64,000 nucleotides of DNA from Candidatus Abyssobacteria bacterium SURF_5 (GCA_003598085.1 QZKU01000042.1:1-64000), one strand, 5' to 3'; counted from the stretch's first letter, positions 1-8,832 are shown. Made by a program: numbers and translations. Notes: generated from the sequence alone by a model not told the origin.

Positions 1-3
1 GCA

Positions 4-1737
4 CTACATTTCGACTTCCGGAAAATCGAACCCCCAAAAAATAAGGGGTTTTTGCAGATTTTTGACCAAACCCAAGCCCAAAGTGTCCAAAATGAGTCTC
101 AATGCCTCCTTCGCGAGGGCTTCGACAGAGCGGCGTGCGTAAGTCAGGTGGATCGGTTTCGAGAAATCCAGTAATTCCTCAATAAGTTGGTTCAATATCT
201 CGATGCCATGTCTAATCTCTCCAAGGGTCTCTTCATGTTCTCCTCCCGGCTTCAGCTGCAAGCGGAGGATATCCAGGCCGAGCGTTATGTTGTTGAGCGG
301 GTTCCTGATTTCGTGTGCGAGCATCGATATCGTCCGGCCGACCGCAGCCAGATTCTCCGCTTCTCGCAGCTTGTCGACCTGCTCCTTGACCATTGCCTCG
401 AGTTTCTCCGACAGATGCCGGTAACGCTCTTCCGATTTCCGCAGCGCATCCTCGGTTTCCTTTATTCGGCTGATGTCGCGGATGACGGTGGACATGTAGC
501 GGATGTTGTTTCTGGAGTCGGCGTGTGCCAGGATCACCTGCGAGACCGGGATCTCTGTTCTTCCATCTCCTTTCAGCACAGCGGTTTCGCCCCGCCAGAC
601 AGTTTCCTTTAATGCTATTGGAATGGCTTGGTTGCAGATGATCTGAAGTGCCCACTTGGGATAGAATTGGGTAATGTTCCGGTTTGGAAGATATTCATCC
701 GGACTAACGCCCAGTGTGTGCTTCGCTGATTTATTAAAGTAGAGCACCCGCCCCTGGAGGTCGGCCGTACCAACAAGATCAGGCGTCTCTTCAACAATGG
801 CAACCAGTTGTCTCAGTTGGTCTTCAATTGCCTTACGCTCGGTTATATCCCAATCCAACCCTGCTTGCCGAACAGGCCTGCCGCTTTCGTCCCGCCAACA
901 TTTGCCACAACTGTGAATCCACCGAATGCCGCCGTCTTTATGCCGGATACGGTAATCTAAGTCGTGATTGTCCGTACGCCCTGCGAGTATGGAGCGCGTC
1001 GCCTCTTCTATTAAGAGAAGGTCTTCCGGGACTATTCGAGCCTGCCACGCCTCGACGGAATCCGGAAATTCATCGTCATTAAAGCCGATGAGGCGCTTCA
1101 TTTCCGGAGACGCGAATACTTTCCGGGGCACGGGCATGCCCGAATCCGTAAAATCATATTCCACCTCCCAAAGGCCGGCTTTTGAGCCGGAAATCGCGAG
1201 GTCCAGCCGTTCCTCAACTAATTTAAGCGCCTGCTCGGAAAGCTTTGATTCCGTGATATCGTAAATAACGCCTTCCACCCGCGAGAGATTTCCCGTTTCG
1301 TCGCGAACAGTTCGAATATGCTCGCGAACCCAACGTATTGTTCCATTTTTGTGGAGGATGCGGTATTCCCGCTGCAAGTGGTTCTGTGATCTAGATGCCA
1401 TTTCCTCGGCGCTTGCCAGCACCTGCTGGAGGTCTTCGGGATGGATGAGACTGTCCCACTTCACCTTCAGATCGAGGAAGTCCTTCCGGGTATAGCCGGT
1501 GATTTGTTCCACGGAGCCGTGAAAAAATTCAGGGATGAAGTTCCTATCGCCCCGAAAGGCGATTCCGTGAAAGCTTTCGACAATCGAGCGATATTTTCTT
1601 TCACTTTCCTCCAGGTCGCGCCTCAATTTATCCGCTTCTGTGTATCTTTGCCGGAAATTTTCGGATTCGGCTAATCGGGCGCGTAAAATATTTACTTCTG
1701 CCTGAAGTTCAGCGCTCGTTTTCTCCAGGTTCTTCAT
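4..1737 (-). CDS. Multi-PAS sensor histidine kinase lacking its ATPase domain
   Basis: The 577-residue soluble protein begins with a coiled coil (about residues 1-50). Three PAS/PAC modules follow (about 50-165, 175-305 and 310-430; PAC-like ends DITESK, DITERK, DISRIK), then a second coiled coil and a HisKA dimerisation domain with the phospho-acceptor motif AHEIRNPL (His475). The reading frame ends at a TAG at bases 4-6, right after FDFPEVEM, which is where the HATPase_c domain normally starts. The N, G1 and G2 boxes are therefore absent. No membrane segment is seen, so it should sense a cytoplasmic signal. The downstream DNA lies outside the window, so I cannot tell a nonsense mutation or assembly error from a real truncation. 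It stands alone, with its own likely extended -10 promoter at 1880-1885. Confidence 0.8.
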   Translation of the reverse strand: MKNLEKTSAELQAEVNILRARLAESENFRQRYTEADKLRRDLEESERKYRSIVESFHGIAFRGDRNFIPEFFHGSVEQITGYTRKDFLDLKVKWDSLIHPEDLQQVLASAEEMASRSQNHLQREYRILHKNGTIRWVREHIRTVRDETGNLSRVEGVIYDITESKLSEQALKLVEERLDLAISGSKAGLWEVEYDFTDSGMPVPRKVFASPEMKRLIGFNDDEFPDSVEAWQARIVPEDLLLIEEATRSILAGRTDNHDLDYRIRHKDGGIRWIHSCGKCWRDESGRPVRQAGLDWDITERKAIEDQLRQLVAIVEETPDLVGTADLQGRVLYFNKSAKHTLGVSPDEYLPNRNITQFYPKWALQIICNQAIPIALKETVWRGETAVLKGDGRTEIPVSQVILAHADSRNNIRYMSTVIRDISRIKETEDALRKSEERYRHLSEKLEAMVKEQVDKLREAENLAAVGRTISMLAHEIRNPLNNITLGLDILRLQLKPGGEHEETLGEIRHGIEILNQLIEELLDFSKPIHLTYARRSVEALAKEALRLILDTLGLGLVKNLQKPLIFWGFDFPEVEM

Positions 1738-1879
1738 CTGAGGCCTCCGTGTTCAGATGGGGTTCGAGTGCAGCGGGAAGAACCTTGGCATTCGGACATA
1801 AGCAGATAGGAAGAAAAGAGATGCTTCTCTGAGGATGGATATTCATCGGGGTCTCCCCGTCGCGGTTGCCAGTGAAGGA

Positions 1880-1888
1880 ATTATAACA
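1880..1888 (-). promoter_or_regulatory. Extended -10 promoter for the PAS kinase
   Basis: On the minus strand TATAAT (1885 to 1880) is preceded by TGT, giving the extended -10 form TGTTATAAT. The -35 region is weak. Transcription would begin near 1873, leaving a leader of roughly 135 bases before the kinase start at 1737. Confidence 0.45.
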
Positions 1889-2121
1889 CATTCTTTCCGA
1901 ATTAGTGATATCTGTGGATAAAAAAAAGAACATAAGAGAGAATTCTTTCAAGAGCCGACCTTGGGGACGATTGTGTTAGACCTGTAGGAGTACCCTTTAA
2001 AGTCCCTTTGAACGGGTGGAAGGTTTTGGGGTTGAAGAGCGCCTGCGGAAAAGCATTAGAACGAAAAGGAAGATTTCTCTCGAACACCGGCATTCTTCCA
2101 AATTTTCTGTCCAATTTTTTC

Positions 2122-2151
2122 TTGACAGCCTTTGACAAATTCTGATAGTAT
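2122..2151 (+). promoter_or_regulatory. Sigma-70-type promoter of the nuo operon
   Basis: TTGACA (2122-2127) and TAGTAT (2146-2151) are separated by 18 bases. The site lies about 75 bases upstream of nuoA in the right orientation. A second TTGACA at 2132-2137 may blur the -35 choice. Confidence 0.5.
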
Positions 2152-2224
2152 TATTTCGATATCAAACACTTTCACCCCAGCAGTTGACGTAAAATCAGTG
2201 TTCGAATAGGAGACATTCAACTCG

Positions 2225-2578
2225 ATGAGTGTGCATATCCCTATTTTTGCGATGTTTATCGTCGCTTTCCTGATCGGAATAGGATTCTTGCTGGTATCGG
2301 TGCTGCTCGGGCCGAAGCGGCTCTCGAAGGAGAAGCTCGACCCGTTCGATTGCGGCAATCCCCCCATGGGCACTCCCCGCGTTCAGATATCGATCAAATA
2401 CTATGTGGTAGCGATTCTTTTTATTCTGTTTGACGTTGAGGCCGTATTTCTGTATGCATGGGCGATCATCTTTCGAGACCTTGGGCTTTTCGGCCTGATC
2501 GAGATGTTCATTTTCATCCTGATCCTGGTCGGCGGCCTCGCATATGTGTGGAAAAAAGGAGCGCTGGAATGGGAATAG
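2225..2578 (+). CDS. nuoA: NADH-quinone oxidoreductase subunit A
   Basis: This 117-residue membrane subunit of complex I has three hydrophobic segments, the usual size and topology of NuoA. The family loop is recognisable between segments 1 and 2 (LLGPKRLSKEKLDPFDCGNPP), with the conserved Cys that moves between states in complex I. The start ATG follows AGGAG at a distance of about a dozen bases. It opens the operon nuoA-B-C-D-H-I and its last ten bases overlap nuoB, so the two are translationally linked. NuoA packs beside NuoH and NuoJ and helps close the quinone cavity; nuoJ is not in this window. Confidence 0.95.
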   Translation: MSVHIPIFAMFIVAFLIGIGFLLVSVLLGPKRLSKEKLDPFDCGNPPMGTPRVQISIKYYVVAILFILFDVEAVFLYAWAIIFRDLGLFGLIEMFIFILILVGGLAYVWKKGALEWE

Positions 2579-3051
2579 AATCGGCTCTGCCCGAAGGGAT
2601 TATCACCACTCGCTTGGACAAGGTCATCAACTGGGGCCGCAAGTGGTCCTTCTTCTGCTACCCGTTCATCACCGCTTGTTGCGGCATGGAGTATATGGCC
2701 GCGGCGGCGTCGCATTATGATATTGCGCGTTTTGGGGCTGAATTTCCTCGTTTTTCGCCGCGTCAGGCCGATCTGATGCTGGTGGTGGGCACCATCAGTC
2801 ATAAGGTGGCGCCGGTGCTGCGACTGGTATACGAGCAGATGTGCGAGCCGAAATGGGTGATGGCAGTGGGCGCATGCGCGTGTTCAGGCGGATTTTATCG
2901 GAATTATTCGGTGGTGCAGGGCGCCGACCGCATTATTCCGATTGATGTCTATGTCACCGGTTGTCCTCCGCGGCCGGAGGCATTTCTGGACGGCATCATG
3001 AAGATGCAGGCAAAAGTGGATACCGAATCGATCCTCTCGCGCAGGAACTAG
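2569..3051 (+). CDS. nuoB: NADH-quinone oxidoreductase subunit B (N2 cluster)
   Basis: The protein has 160 residues and carries the ligands of the terminal [4Fe-4S] cluster N2: the adjacent cysteines of ITACCGMEYM, the cysteine of GACACSGG and that of TGCPPRPE. N2 passes electrons to quinone at the NuoB/NuoD interface. I place the start at 2569 because the ATG has AAGGAG eight bases upstream and gives the family's normal length. The same frame stays open further upstream inside nuoA, but without similarity to NuoB. Confidence 0.95.
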   Translation: MGIESALPEGIITTRLDKVINWGRKWSFFCYPFITACCGMEYMAAAASHYDIARFGAEFPRFSPRQADLMLVVGTISHKVAPVLRLVYEQMCEPKWVMAVGACACSGGFYRNYSVVQGADRIIPIDVYVTGCPPRPEAFLDGIMKMQAKVDTESILSRRN

Positions 3052-3066
3052 AGTTGAGGTTATCGA

Positions 3067-3570
3067 ATGGCTGAAAGCATAACGATACGGAAACTGAAGG
3101 AGCGTTTTGGCGACCGGATAAAGGTTGTGCCGTCGCCATTCGACGGAATGGATACCGTCGCCGTCAAGCGTGGGGATATTGCCGACGTGTGCCGGTTCCT
3201 GCGCAGGGAAGAGGATCTGGATTATGATTTGTTCCGCGACCTTACCTGCGTTGATTATATCAACGAGACACCCCGGTTCGAGGTGGTCTACCATCTGTAT
3301 TCGATTTCACATGCGCACGCGGTGCGTCTGAAGGCTCGCGTGCCGGAAGAGGATCCGACCATCGACACGATCAGCGGCATATGGGTCGGCGCCAACTGGT
3401 TTGAACGCGAGGCCTACGATATGTACGGTGTCAAATTCAATGGGCATCCGGACTTGCGCCGCCTCCTGCTGTACCCCGAGTTCGTCGGGCATCCGCTCCG
3501 CAAGGATTATCCGATCGATAAGGAGCAGCCCCTTGTTCAACTGCGCGAGGAGATGAAAGGGGTGCGGTAA
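3067..3570 (+). CDS. nuoC: NADH-quinone oxidoreductase subunit C (30 kDa)
   Basis: This is a 167-residue peripheral-arm subunit with the 30-kDa family signature near the C-terminus: a WFEREAYDMYG core, then RRLLLYPEF and HPLRKDYP. NuoC contacts NuoD and NuoB near the quinone site and has no cofactor. It is a separate gene, not the NuoCD fusion of enterobacteria. It lies 15 bases after nuoB and 23 bases before nuoD. Confidence 0.95.
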   Translation: MAESITIRKLKERFGDRIKVVPSPFDGMDTVAVKRGDIADVCRFLRREEDLDYDLFRDLTCVDYINETPRFEVVYHLYSISHAHAVRLKARVPEEDPTIDTISGIWVGANWFEREAYDMYGVKFNGHPDLRRLLLYPEFVGHPLRKDYPIDKEQPLVQLREEMKGVR

Positions 3571-3593
3571 GGGCCGCGCCCGGATGAAGGAAC

Positions 3594-4796
3594 ATGGCAG
3601 ACCTGATCAAAGACCTGACAAAAGAACTTCATACGCAATGCATGACGATGCAGATGGGGCCGTCGCATCCTGCGATGCACGGGACGGTCAAGCTGCTGAT
3701 CGACATTGACGGCGAGGACATTCACACGGTGATTCCCGAGGTGGGGTATCTGCACCGCGGCTTCGAGAAGATGTGCGAGAACAGCACATATCATCAGGTG
3801 ATTCCCTACACCGACCGTCTGAATTACGTTTCGCCGTTCATCAACAATGTCGGATACGTGATGGCGGTTGAGAAGATGCTCGGAATTGAGACGCCCGAGC
3901 GGTGCCAGTATTTGCGCGTGCTGGCGAGCGAGATATCGCGGCTCACCGACCATTTGACGTGTGTCGGGGCGAGCGCGATGGAATTGGCGGCATTTACGGC
4001 GATGTTGTACGCCATACAGGGTCGTGAATGGTTGTGGGAGCTGATTGAGTCTCTGTGCGGGGCGCGGCTTACGACCACGTACACGCGCATTGGCGGAGTG
4101 GCCTACGACCTGCCGGAAGGTTTCCGGCCTCAAACGCGAAAGATTCTCGACAAGGTGCAGTCACTTATCGACGACATGCGCGGCCTGCTCGAGAAAAACC
4201 GCATCTTCTATGACCGCATGCGCGGAACGGGCGTGCTCAATGCTGAAGATTGCCTCGCTTATGGCGTGACCGGACCGTGTCTTAGAGCGGCCGGCGTGTA
4301 TTACGACGTGCGCAAGGCGATGCCGTATCTCGTTTACGATCGGCTTGACTTCGAGGTGCCGCTCGGCAAGGCGGGCGACAATTACGACAAGTTCATGGTG
4401 CGCGTCTTCGAGATGGAGCAGAGCATCCGCATCATCGACCAGGTGCTCGCGCAAATGCCCGAGGGCCCGATCGCGGTGGATGACCCCAAGGTCACGCTGC
4501 CGCCGAAGGAGAAAGTGTACAACTCGATCGAAGGCCTCGTGCATCATTTTAATATCATCATCAAAGGGATTCGGCCGCCGAAGGGAGAAGTGTATTTCGC
4601 CGTCGAGGGAGGCAACGGCGAACTCGGCTTCTACATCGTTTCCGACGGCTCGGAAAAACCCTGGAAGTGCCGCTGCCGGCCCCCGTGCTTCCCGATTGTC
4701 GAGGCGATGCCGAAGATGCTGGAAGGGGCCATGATAGCGGACATCATACCCACATTTGGCATGGTGAACATGATCGGCGGCGAAATGGACAGGTAA
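3594..4796 (+). CDS. nuoD: NADH-quinone oxidoreductase subunit D (49 kDa)
   Basis: The 400-residue protein is related to the large subunit of [NiFe] hydrogenases and forms most of the quinone-reduction chamber. The family's N-terminal QMGPSHPAMHG is present, with the quinone-loop histidine, as are the HRGFEKMCE segment and a C-terminus ending IIGGEMDR-like (MIGGEMDR). The hydrogenase nickel cysteines are absent, as expected for complex I. The stop is one base before the nuoH start, so coupled translation is likely. Confidence 0.95.
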   Translation: MADLIKDLTKELHTQCMTMQMGPSHPAMHGTVKLLIDIDGEDIHTVIPEVGYLHRGFEKMCENSTYHQVIPYTDRLNYVSPFINNVGYVMAVEKMLGIETPERCQYLRVLASEISRLTDHLTCVGASAMELAAFTAMLYAIQGREWLWELIESLCGARLTTTYTRIGGVAYDLPEGFRPQTRKILDKVQSLIDDMRGLLEKNRIFYDRMRGTGVLNAEDCLAYGVTGPCLRAAGVYYDVRKAMPYLVYDRLDFEVPLGKAGDNYDKFMVRVFEMEQSIRIIDQVLAQMPEGPIAVDDPKVTLPPKEKVYNSIEGLVHHFNIIIKGIRPPKGEVYFAVEGGNGELGFYIVSDGSEKPWKCRCRPPCFPIVEAMPKMLEGAMIADIIPTFGMVNMIGGEMDR

Positions 4797-4797
4797 C

Positions 4798-5865
4798 ATG
4801 GTTGAAGCCATCATTCTCGCAATCAAGATAGCAATCGCAACTCTGTTCGTGCTCAACCTGGCGGGCCTGCTGACGTGGGCGGAACGCAGGCAGAGCGCCT
4901 TTATTCAGGACCGGCTCGGGCCCAACCGCGCAAACGTGTTCGGCATCACACTGGCCGGACTGCTGCATCCGGTGGCCGACGGCATCAAGATGATGATGAA
5001 GGAAGACTTCATTCCTGCCGGCGCCGACCGCATCGTGCACACGGTGGCGCCATTCATCGCGCTGTTTCCGGCGTTCGTGGTGTACGCGGTTATCCCGTTT
5101 GCCGACAAGCTGCCGGTATTCGGGTATGAAATCAACTTTGTCGTGTCCGAGATCAACATCGGTCTGCTGTTCATTGTGGCGGTGATGTCGACCGCGATCT
5201 TCGGTGTGTTTCTGGGCGGGTGGGCCTCGAACAACAAGTGGTCTTTGCTTGGGGCGCTGCGTTCGGCGGCGCAGATGATTTCGTACGAGGTCACGCTCGG
5301 ACTCACGATCATCGGCATCCTTATGGTGTACCAGTCGGTTCGGCTCGATGAGATCGTGCGCGCGCAGGGGAATCTGCTGTTCGGCTTCATCCCGGCGTGG
5401 GGCATTGTCACTCAGCCTGTCGCATTCCTTTTGTTTTTTACGGCGGCAATGGCCGAGACCAAGCGGACGCCGTTCGATTTGCCTGAAGGCGAATCCGAGT
5501 TGGTGGCGGGCTATTTCCTCGAATACAGCGGAATGAAATTCGGCATGTTCTTCATGGGTGAGTTTGCCGAGCTGGTGGTTATTGCCGGGATCGTGGCGTC
5601 GCTGTTTTTCGGCGGATGGCAGATACCGTGGGTCACGACCGATATGCTGCTCGGCTTCTTCAAGTCGGGCCTGATTGTGGCGCTGATACAGATGGGCGTG
5701 TTCACGGTGAAGGTGGTCGCGTTGTGCTGGCTTCAGTTGACGGTGCGCTGGACGCTGCCGCGGTTCAGATATGATCAATTGATGCGGCTCGGCTGGAAGA
5801 TGCTGCTTCCGCTGTCGCTCGCAAATATTTTCGTGACTGGCGTAGTTATCCTGTTGCTGCAATAA
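4798..5865 (+). CDS. nuoH: NADH-quinone oxidoreductase subunit H
   Basis: A 355-residue membrane subunit with about eight hydrophobic helices, it joins the membrane arm to the peripheral arm and lines the quinone tunnel. Family motifs are clear: TWAERRQSAFIQDRLGPNR near the N-terminus, RSAAQMISYE and MAETKRTPFDLPEGESELV in the acidic cytoplasmic loops, and RWTLPRFRYDQLM near the end. It directly follows nuoD; the nuoE, nuoF and nuoG genes that lie here in many bacteria are missing. Confidence 0.95.
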   Translation: MVEAIILAIKIAIATLFVLNLAGLLTWAERRQSAFIQDRLGPNRANVFGITLAGLLHPVADGIKMMMKEDFIPAGADRIVHTVAPFIALFPAFVVYAVIPFADKLPVFGYEINFVVSEINIGLLFIVAVMSTAIFGVFLGGWASNNKWSLLGALRSAAQMISYEVTLGLTIIGILMVYQSVRLDEIVRAQGNLLFGFIPAWGIVTQPVAFLLFFTAAMAETKRTPFDLPEGESELVAGYFLEYSGMKFGMFFMGEFAELVVIAGIVASLFFGGWQIPWVTTDMLLGFFKSGLIVALIQMGVFTVKVVALCWLQLTVRWTLPRFRYDQLMRLGWKMLLPLSLANIFVTGVVILLLQ

Positions 5866-5918
5866 GATTAAGAAGGCCTGAGCCGCGCAAGCGTGCCGGG
5901 CCCGGAGATGAACAGGCA

Positions 5919-6401
5919 ATGGCATCATCAATCAAAACGAAACTGAATTTCCTCGAGCGCCTGTATTTTCCCGAAATCTTCAGGGGAGTCTATATAACCT
6001 CTCGCCACTTCTTCAAGAACCTGTCGAACCCGTTCAAGAATCCGGTCACTATTGAGTACCCCGACAAGAACCGGCCTATCAGTCCGCGCTGGCGAGGACG
6101 TCACCGCCTGATGCAGCGCCAGGACGGGTCGTCGCGCTGCGTGGCTTGCATGTGTTGCGCAACCGTCTGCCCCGCCCGCTGCATAACGATTGAGCCCGGC
6201 GAACATCCCGATCCGGGCGTCATGAAGCAGCCGATCTCCTTCGACATCGACTACACCCGCTGTGTCTTCTGCGGCTTCTGCGTGGAGGCATGTCCGGTCG
6301 ATGCCATCCGCATGGACTCGGGCGTCATTTCGCTCGTCGAGTACTCGCGCTCCTCGCTCCAGCTCAACAAAGAGAAACTGCTCGAGCTGGGGAACAGGTA
6401 A
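5919..6401 (+). CDS. nuoI: NADH-quinone oxidoreductase subunit I (2x[4Fe-4S])
   Basis: The 160-residue ferredoxin-like subunit has two [4Fe-4S] motifs, CVACMCCATVCP and CVFCGFCVEACP, which hold clusters N6a and N6b in the peripheral arm. The N-terminal amphipathic region (FFKNLSNPFKNPVTIEYP) is typical of NuoI. It is the last nuo gene here. The next gene, 44 bases on, is on the opposite strand, so nuoJKLMN and nuoEFG must be elsewhere or absent. No hairpin-plus-T-run terminator is visible in the gap. Confidence 0.95.
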   Translation: MASSIKTKLNFLERLYFPEIFRGVYITSRHFFKNLSNPFKNPVTIEYPDKNRPISPRWRGRHRLMQRQDGSSRCVACMCCATVCPARCITIEPGEHPDPGVMKQPISFDIDYTRCVFCGFCVEACPVDAIRMDSGVISLVEYSRSSLQLNKEKLLELGNR

Positions 6402-6445
6402 GAGTTGTTTGCTCCCTTCGGTAACTTCCGCTGAACCATGTCTTT

Positions 6446-7369
6446 TCAGTCACCCATGCCCTTCGTCTCTCCTTTTTGCGGAGGAGTGGATTGCCATTCC
6501 GGAGAATCGATCGGTTTTACACAGCGGAATCCTCTCGCGTCGCTGGCGCTGAAGGGAAAGTCGGCGCCGCGGTAAGCCGAGCGCATACCGAGCGGGCAAT
6601 AATCCCACGCGCCGCCCCGCATGACCCGGTAAGGAGCCGAGGCCTCATTCAGGGGGTTAAGCCCGGGACTGCGTGAGTAGAAGGCGTCGTCATAATAATC
6701 CAGGCACCATTCCCACACGTTCCCGTGCATGTCATAGATGCCGAATGGATTAGGCGGGAAGCTTGCGGCCGGAGAGGTGCCGTCCCAAATGTCCAATTCT
6801 TCGGAACCGAAATAATTCGCGTGATCGTGTGAAATCGTGTTGCCGGCGGAGTAGGCCGTCAGGGTGCCGCACCGGCAAGCGTATTCCCATTCAGCTTCGG
6901 TTGGGAGGCGTTTGGCCGCCCAGTTACAATAGGCGGTGGCGTCGTTCCAGCTTACCTGAACGACGGGATGGTCCATGATGGTCTCGATGCTGCTTGAAGG
7001 CCCTTTGGGATGCCGCCAATCGGCTCCGGCCATCTCTTTCCATTGTTCGTCCCAAATCCAGGCCTTACCGCGTTTTTCCGCGTCGGTGACATAGCCGGTC
7101 GCGTCAATGAATTCCTTGAATCTCCGATTGGTGAGCTCGCAGGCATCCATCCAAAAACCAGATACTGATACCTCGTGTTGAGGGCGCTCATTTTTTTCGC
7201 CCTGCGCGTCGGGGCTGCCCATCAAGAAAGTCCCGGGCGGGATATAAACCATTTTCTCGTCGAGTTGTATCGGCTCTTGCTTCGAGGCTATTGAAGAGCA
7301 AGACGTTGTCGAAACCAGGATAACAAGCATCAAAACCACAAGCGGCAACTCTGTTTTCTTTTTCGGCAT
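6446..7369 (-). CDS. SUMF1/FGE-fold lipoprotein
   Basis: The start at 7369 has an excellent GGAGGTGA five bases upstream and gives a clean lipoprotein signal peptide (LVSTTSC, lipidated Cys at about residue 24); a longer frame upstream is not needed. The mature part is a formylglycine-generating-enzyme (SUMF1, C-type-lectin-like) domain: YIPPGTFLMGS, PTEAEWEYACR, GIYDMHGNVWEWC and RVMRGGAWDY. In the active-site stretch the FGE cysteine pair is not conserved: GGAWDYCPLGMRSAYR has one Cys, out of register. Sulfatase activation is therefore unlikely, and a binding or other role is more plausible. It probably ends an operon with the radical SAM gene 81 bases upstream. Confidence 0.85.
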   Translation of the reverse strand: MPKKKTELPLVVLMLVILVSTTSCSSIASKQEPIQLDEKMVYIPPGTFLMGSPDAQGEKNERPQHEVSVSGFWMDACELTNRRFKEFIDATGYVTDAEKRGKAWIWDEQWKEMAGADWRHPKGPSSSIETIMDHPVVQVSWNDATAYCNWAAKRLPTEAEWEYACRCGTLTAYSAGNTISHDHANYFGSEELDIWDGTSPAASFPPNPFGIYDMHGNVWEWCLDYYDDAFYSRSPGLNPLNEASAPYRVMRGGAWDYCPLGMRSAYRGADFPFSASDARGFRCVKPIDSPEWQSTPPQKGETKGMGD

Positions 7370-7450
7370 CGGTTCACCTCCGTCTGGAGTGGATTGGCCG
7401 GCGGAATAATATTTCAGGATACCCATGTGCAAGAAGATCGGTAAAGCGCG

Positions 7451-8494
7451 TCAGCCGATAAAAAGCTTTGGGCACTCGCGGCAAATGGCGGCTTTTCCGG
7501 CCGCATGCGAATGCCTGAAAGCGGCATAAGTTCTTGTTCGCCAAATCCGGGAGAGCGATTGCTCGCTGACGTTGCCGAAAGTGAGAGGTTCCAAAGGTCG
7601 CCCATTTGCCTCGACCATCCGCGCCGCCGCATCGGACAGCGGCAAGTTGGTGAAAACACAAGGGGAAACCCGGCCGTCGGCGGAAACGAAAAGGGCGCGC
7701 AGGACGTTTTCGGTACAAACCGGACGGCGCTTGCCGGGATGCCTGATTTGGTAATGCACGTCAATATTCAGACGTCCCGCCTCGGCGGCGATCGCGTCCA
7801 ATCTGGCCCGCACCTTTTCATATTCATCGTTCGTTCTGGGGCGGACCGCTTCTCGTTCAAGCTCCTTGCCAAGCACAAGATCAAGCGTGCTGATGACTAC
7901 TTGAGCAACCCCGGCATTATCCAGCAGGCGCGGCAGCTTTTGGAGGCTGTCAAAGGCGGAATTGAGCAGCAAGTACGCTATGTGTATCGCCGGACGGATG
8001 CTCTTATTGGCTTCCTTTTCACGGTTCAGTTCTCGAATTGCTCTTAATACCGTTTCCAGACGAGTCCCTTTTCGGTAAGTGTCGTTCATCTCATCGCTAC
8101 CAGCCAATGAAAAGGCGACCACATCAATCTGCTGCCGCACCAACGTCCAGATGACATTATCGTCAAGCAGCATTCCGTTTGTCGTCACTCCAACGCGGCA
8201 ACCTGCTTTCTTTGCCATCTCGGCCATTGCGAAAAAATCGGGGTTCATGAAGGGCTCGCCCCAGCCCTGCAGATAAATGAGTTGTGTGCGGGAAGCGGCA
8301 GAAAGGATGCGTTTAAAGGCGTCAATGGGCAGATGCCGGTTTGCCCATTTCTCGCGGAAGATCGTGTGTGGGCAATAAATGCATCTTGCGTTGCAGAAGG
8401 TGGTAACTTCAACTTGAATCCAGTCTAATTCGGGCGAAAAGAGGCGGTGGAGATATCCGGGCCGAGGTATGGTCTTTTCGCGATTGTCACTCAT
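7451..8494 (-). CDS. Radical SAM protein with SPASM-like C-terminus
   Basis: This is a 347-residue radical SAM enzyme. The S-adenosylmethionine [4Fe-4S] motif CNARCIYC lies at about residue 33, followed by the GWGEPFMNP (GGE-type) and TTNGMLLDD strands of the barrel. The C-terminal part has cysteines in SPASM/twitch-like positions (RPVCTENV, SPCVFTNLP, CRECPKLF) that probably bind an auxiliary Fe-S cluster. Such proteins usually modify peptides or proteins, but no precursor peptide is evident nearby and the substrate is unknown. It starts 20 bases after the MIP18-like gene, so the two are co-transcribed. Confidence 0.88.
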   Translation of the reverse strand: MSDNREKTIPRPGYLHRLFSPELDWIQVEVTTFCNARCIYCPHTIFREKWANRHLPIDAFKRILSAASRTQLIYLQGWGEPFMNPDFFAMAEMAKKAGCRVGVTTNGMLLDDNVIWTLVRQQIDVVAFSLAGSDEMNDTYRKGTRLETVLRAIRELNREKEANKSIRPAIHIAYLLLNSAFDSLQKLPRLLDNAGVAQVVISTLDLVLGKELEREAVRPRTNDEYEKVRARLDAIAAEAGRLNIDVHYQIRHPGKRRPVCTENVLRALFVSADGRVSPCVFTNLPLSDAAARMVEANGRPLEPLTFGNVSEQSLSRIWRTRTYAAFRHSHAAGKAAICRECPKLFIG

Positions 8495-8514
8495 GTATTA
8501 TCAACTGGAGTAGA

Positions 8515-8832
8515 TCACGTCTCTCTCATTTCAGAATTCCGAGCTTTGCCGCCCGACAATACCTGATTTAGCTCCCTTGCGTGTATGAAGTCCGCGACCT
8601 CAACTTTTGCGGAATTTACGCCGGGGACTGCCTTCAAGGCGTCACGGATGTCGACAGCCAGCCTGAAGGCGAGCGGGCAAAAGTAGGAGGTTGGCCGGAA
8701 CAAGACGTGTACATTTCCCTGAGTTTCATCGATACTGACTTCGTGAACCAAACCCATGCGAACGACATTCAGTCCGGTTTCCGGATCGATTACCTGCGCG
8801 AGGCCCCGCATTATGTGATCCTTCAGTGTCAT
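8515..8832 (-). CDS. MIP18/DUF59 family Fe-S assembly factor
   Basis: This 105-residue protein of the MIP18 (SufT/PaaD, DUF59) family has the family features ALAQVIDPETGLNVVRMGLV (residues about 10-29, as RGLAQVIDPE then GLNVVRMGLV) and a Cys in a TSYFCPLA context. The family helps insert or repair Fe-S clusters. AAGGA eight bases upstream supports the start. Its place before a radical SAM gene suggests it matures that enzyme or others nearby. The last 20 residues extend beyond the usual domain end. Confidence 0.85.
   Translation of the reverse strand: MTLKDHIMRGLAQVIDPETGLNVVRMGLVHEVSIDETQGNVHVLFRPTSYFCPLAFRLAVDIRDALKAVPGVNSAKVEVADFIHARELNQVLSGGKARNSEMRET

Larger units (their letters stand above)
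1738..2224. other. Divergent intergenic region, kinase / nuo operon
   Basis: This 487-base stretch separates the divergently transcribed kinase and nuoA. It holds a promoter for each direction, listed separately. Short open frames inside it have no family resemblance and no ribosome-binding sites, so I see no gene here. Confidence 0.6.

Noticed and set aside
4744-5931. A 395-codon open frame on the minus strand
   Set aside because: It is antisense to nuoH; its His/Arg-rich composition is what the complement of a hydrophobic gene gives.
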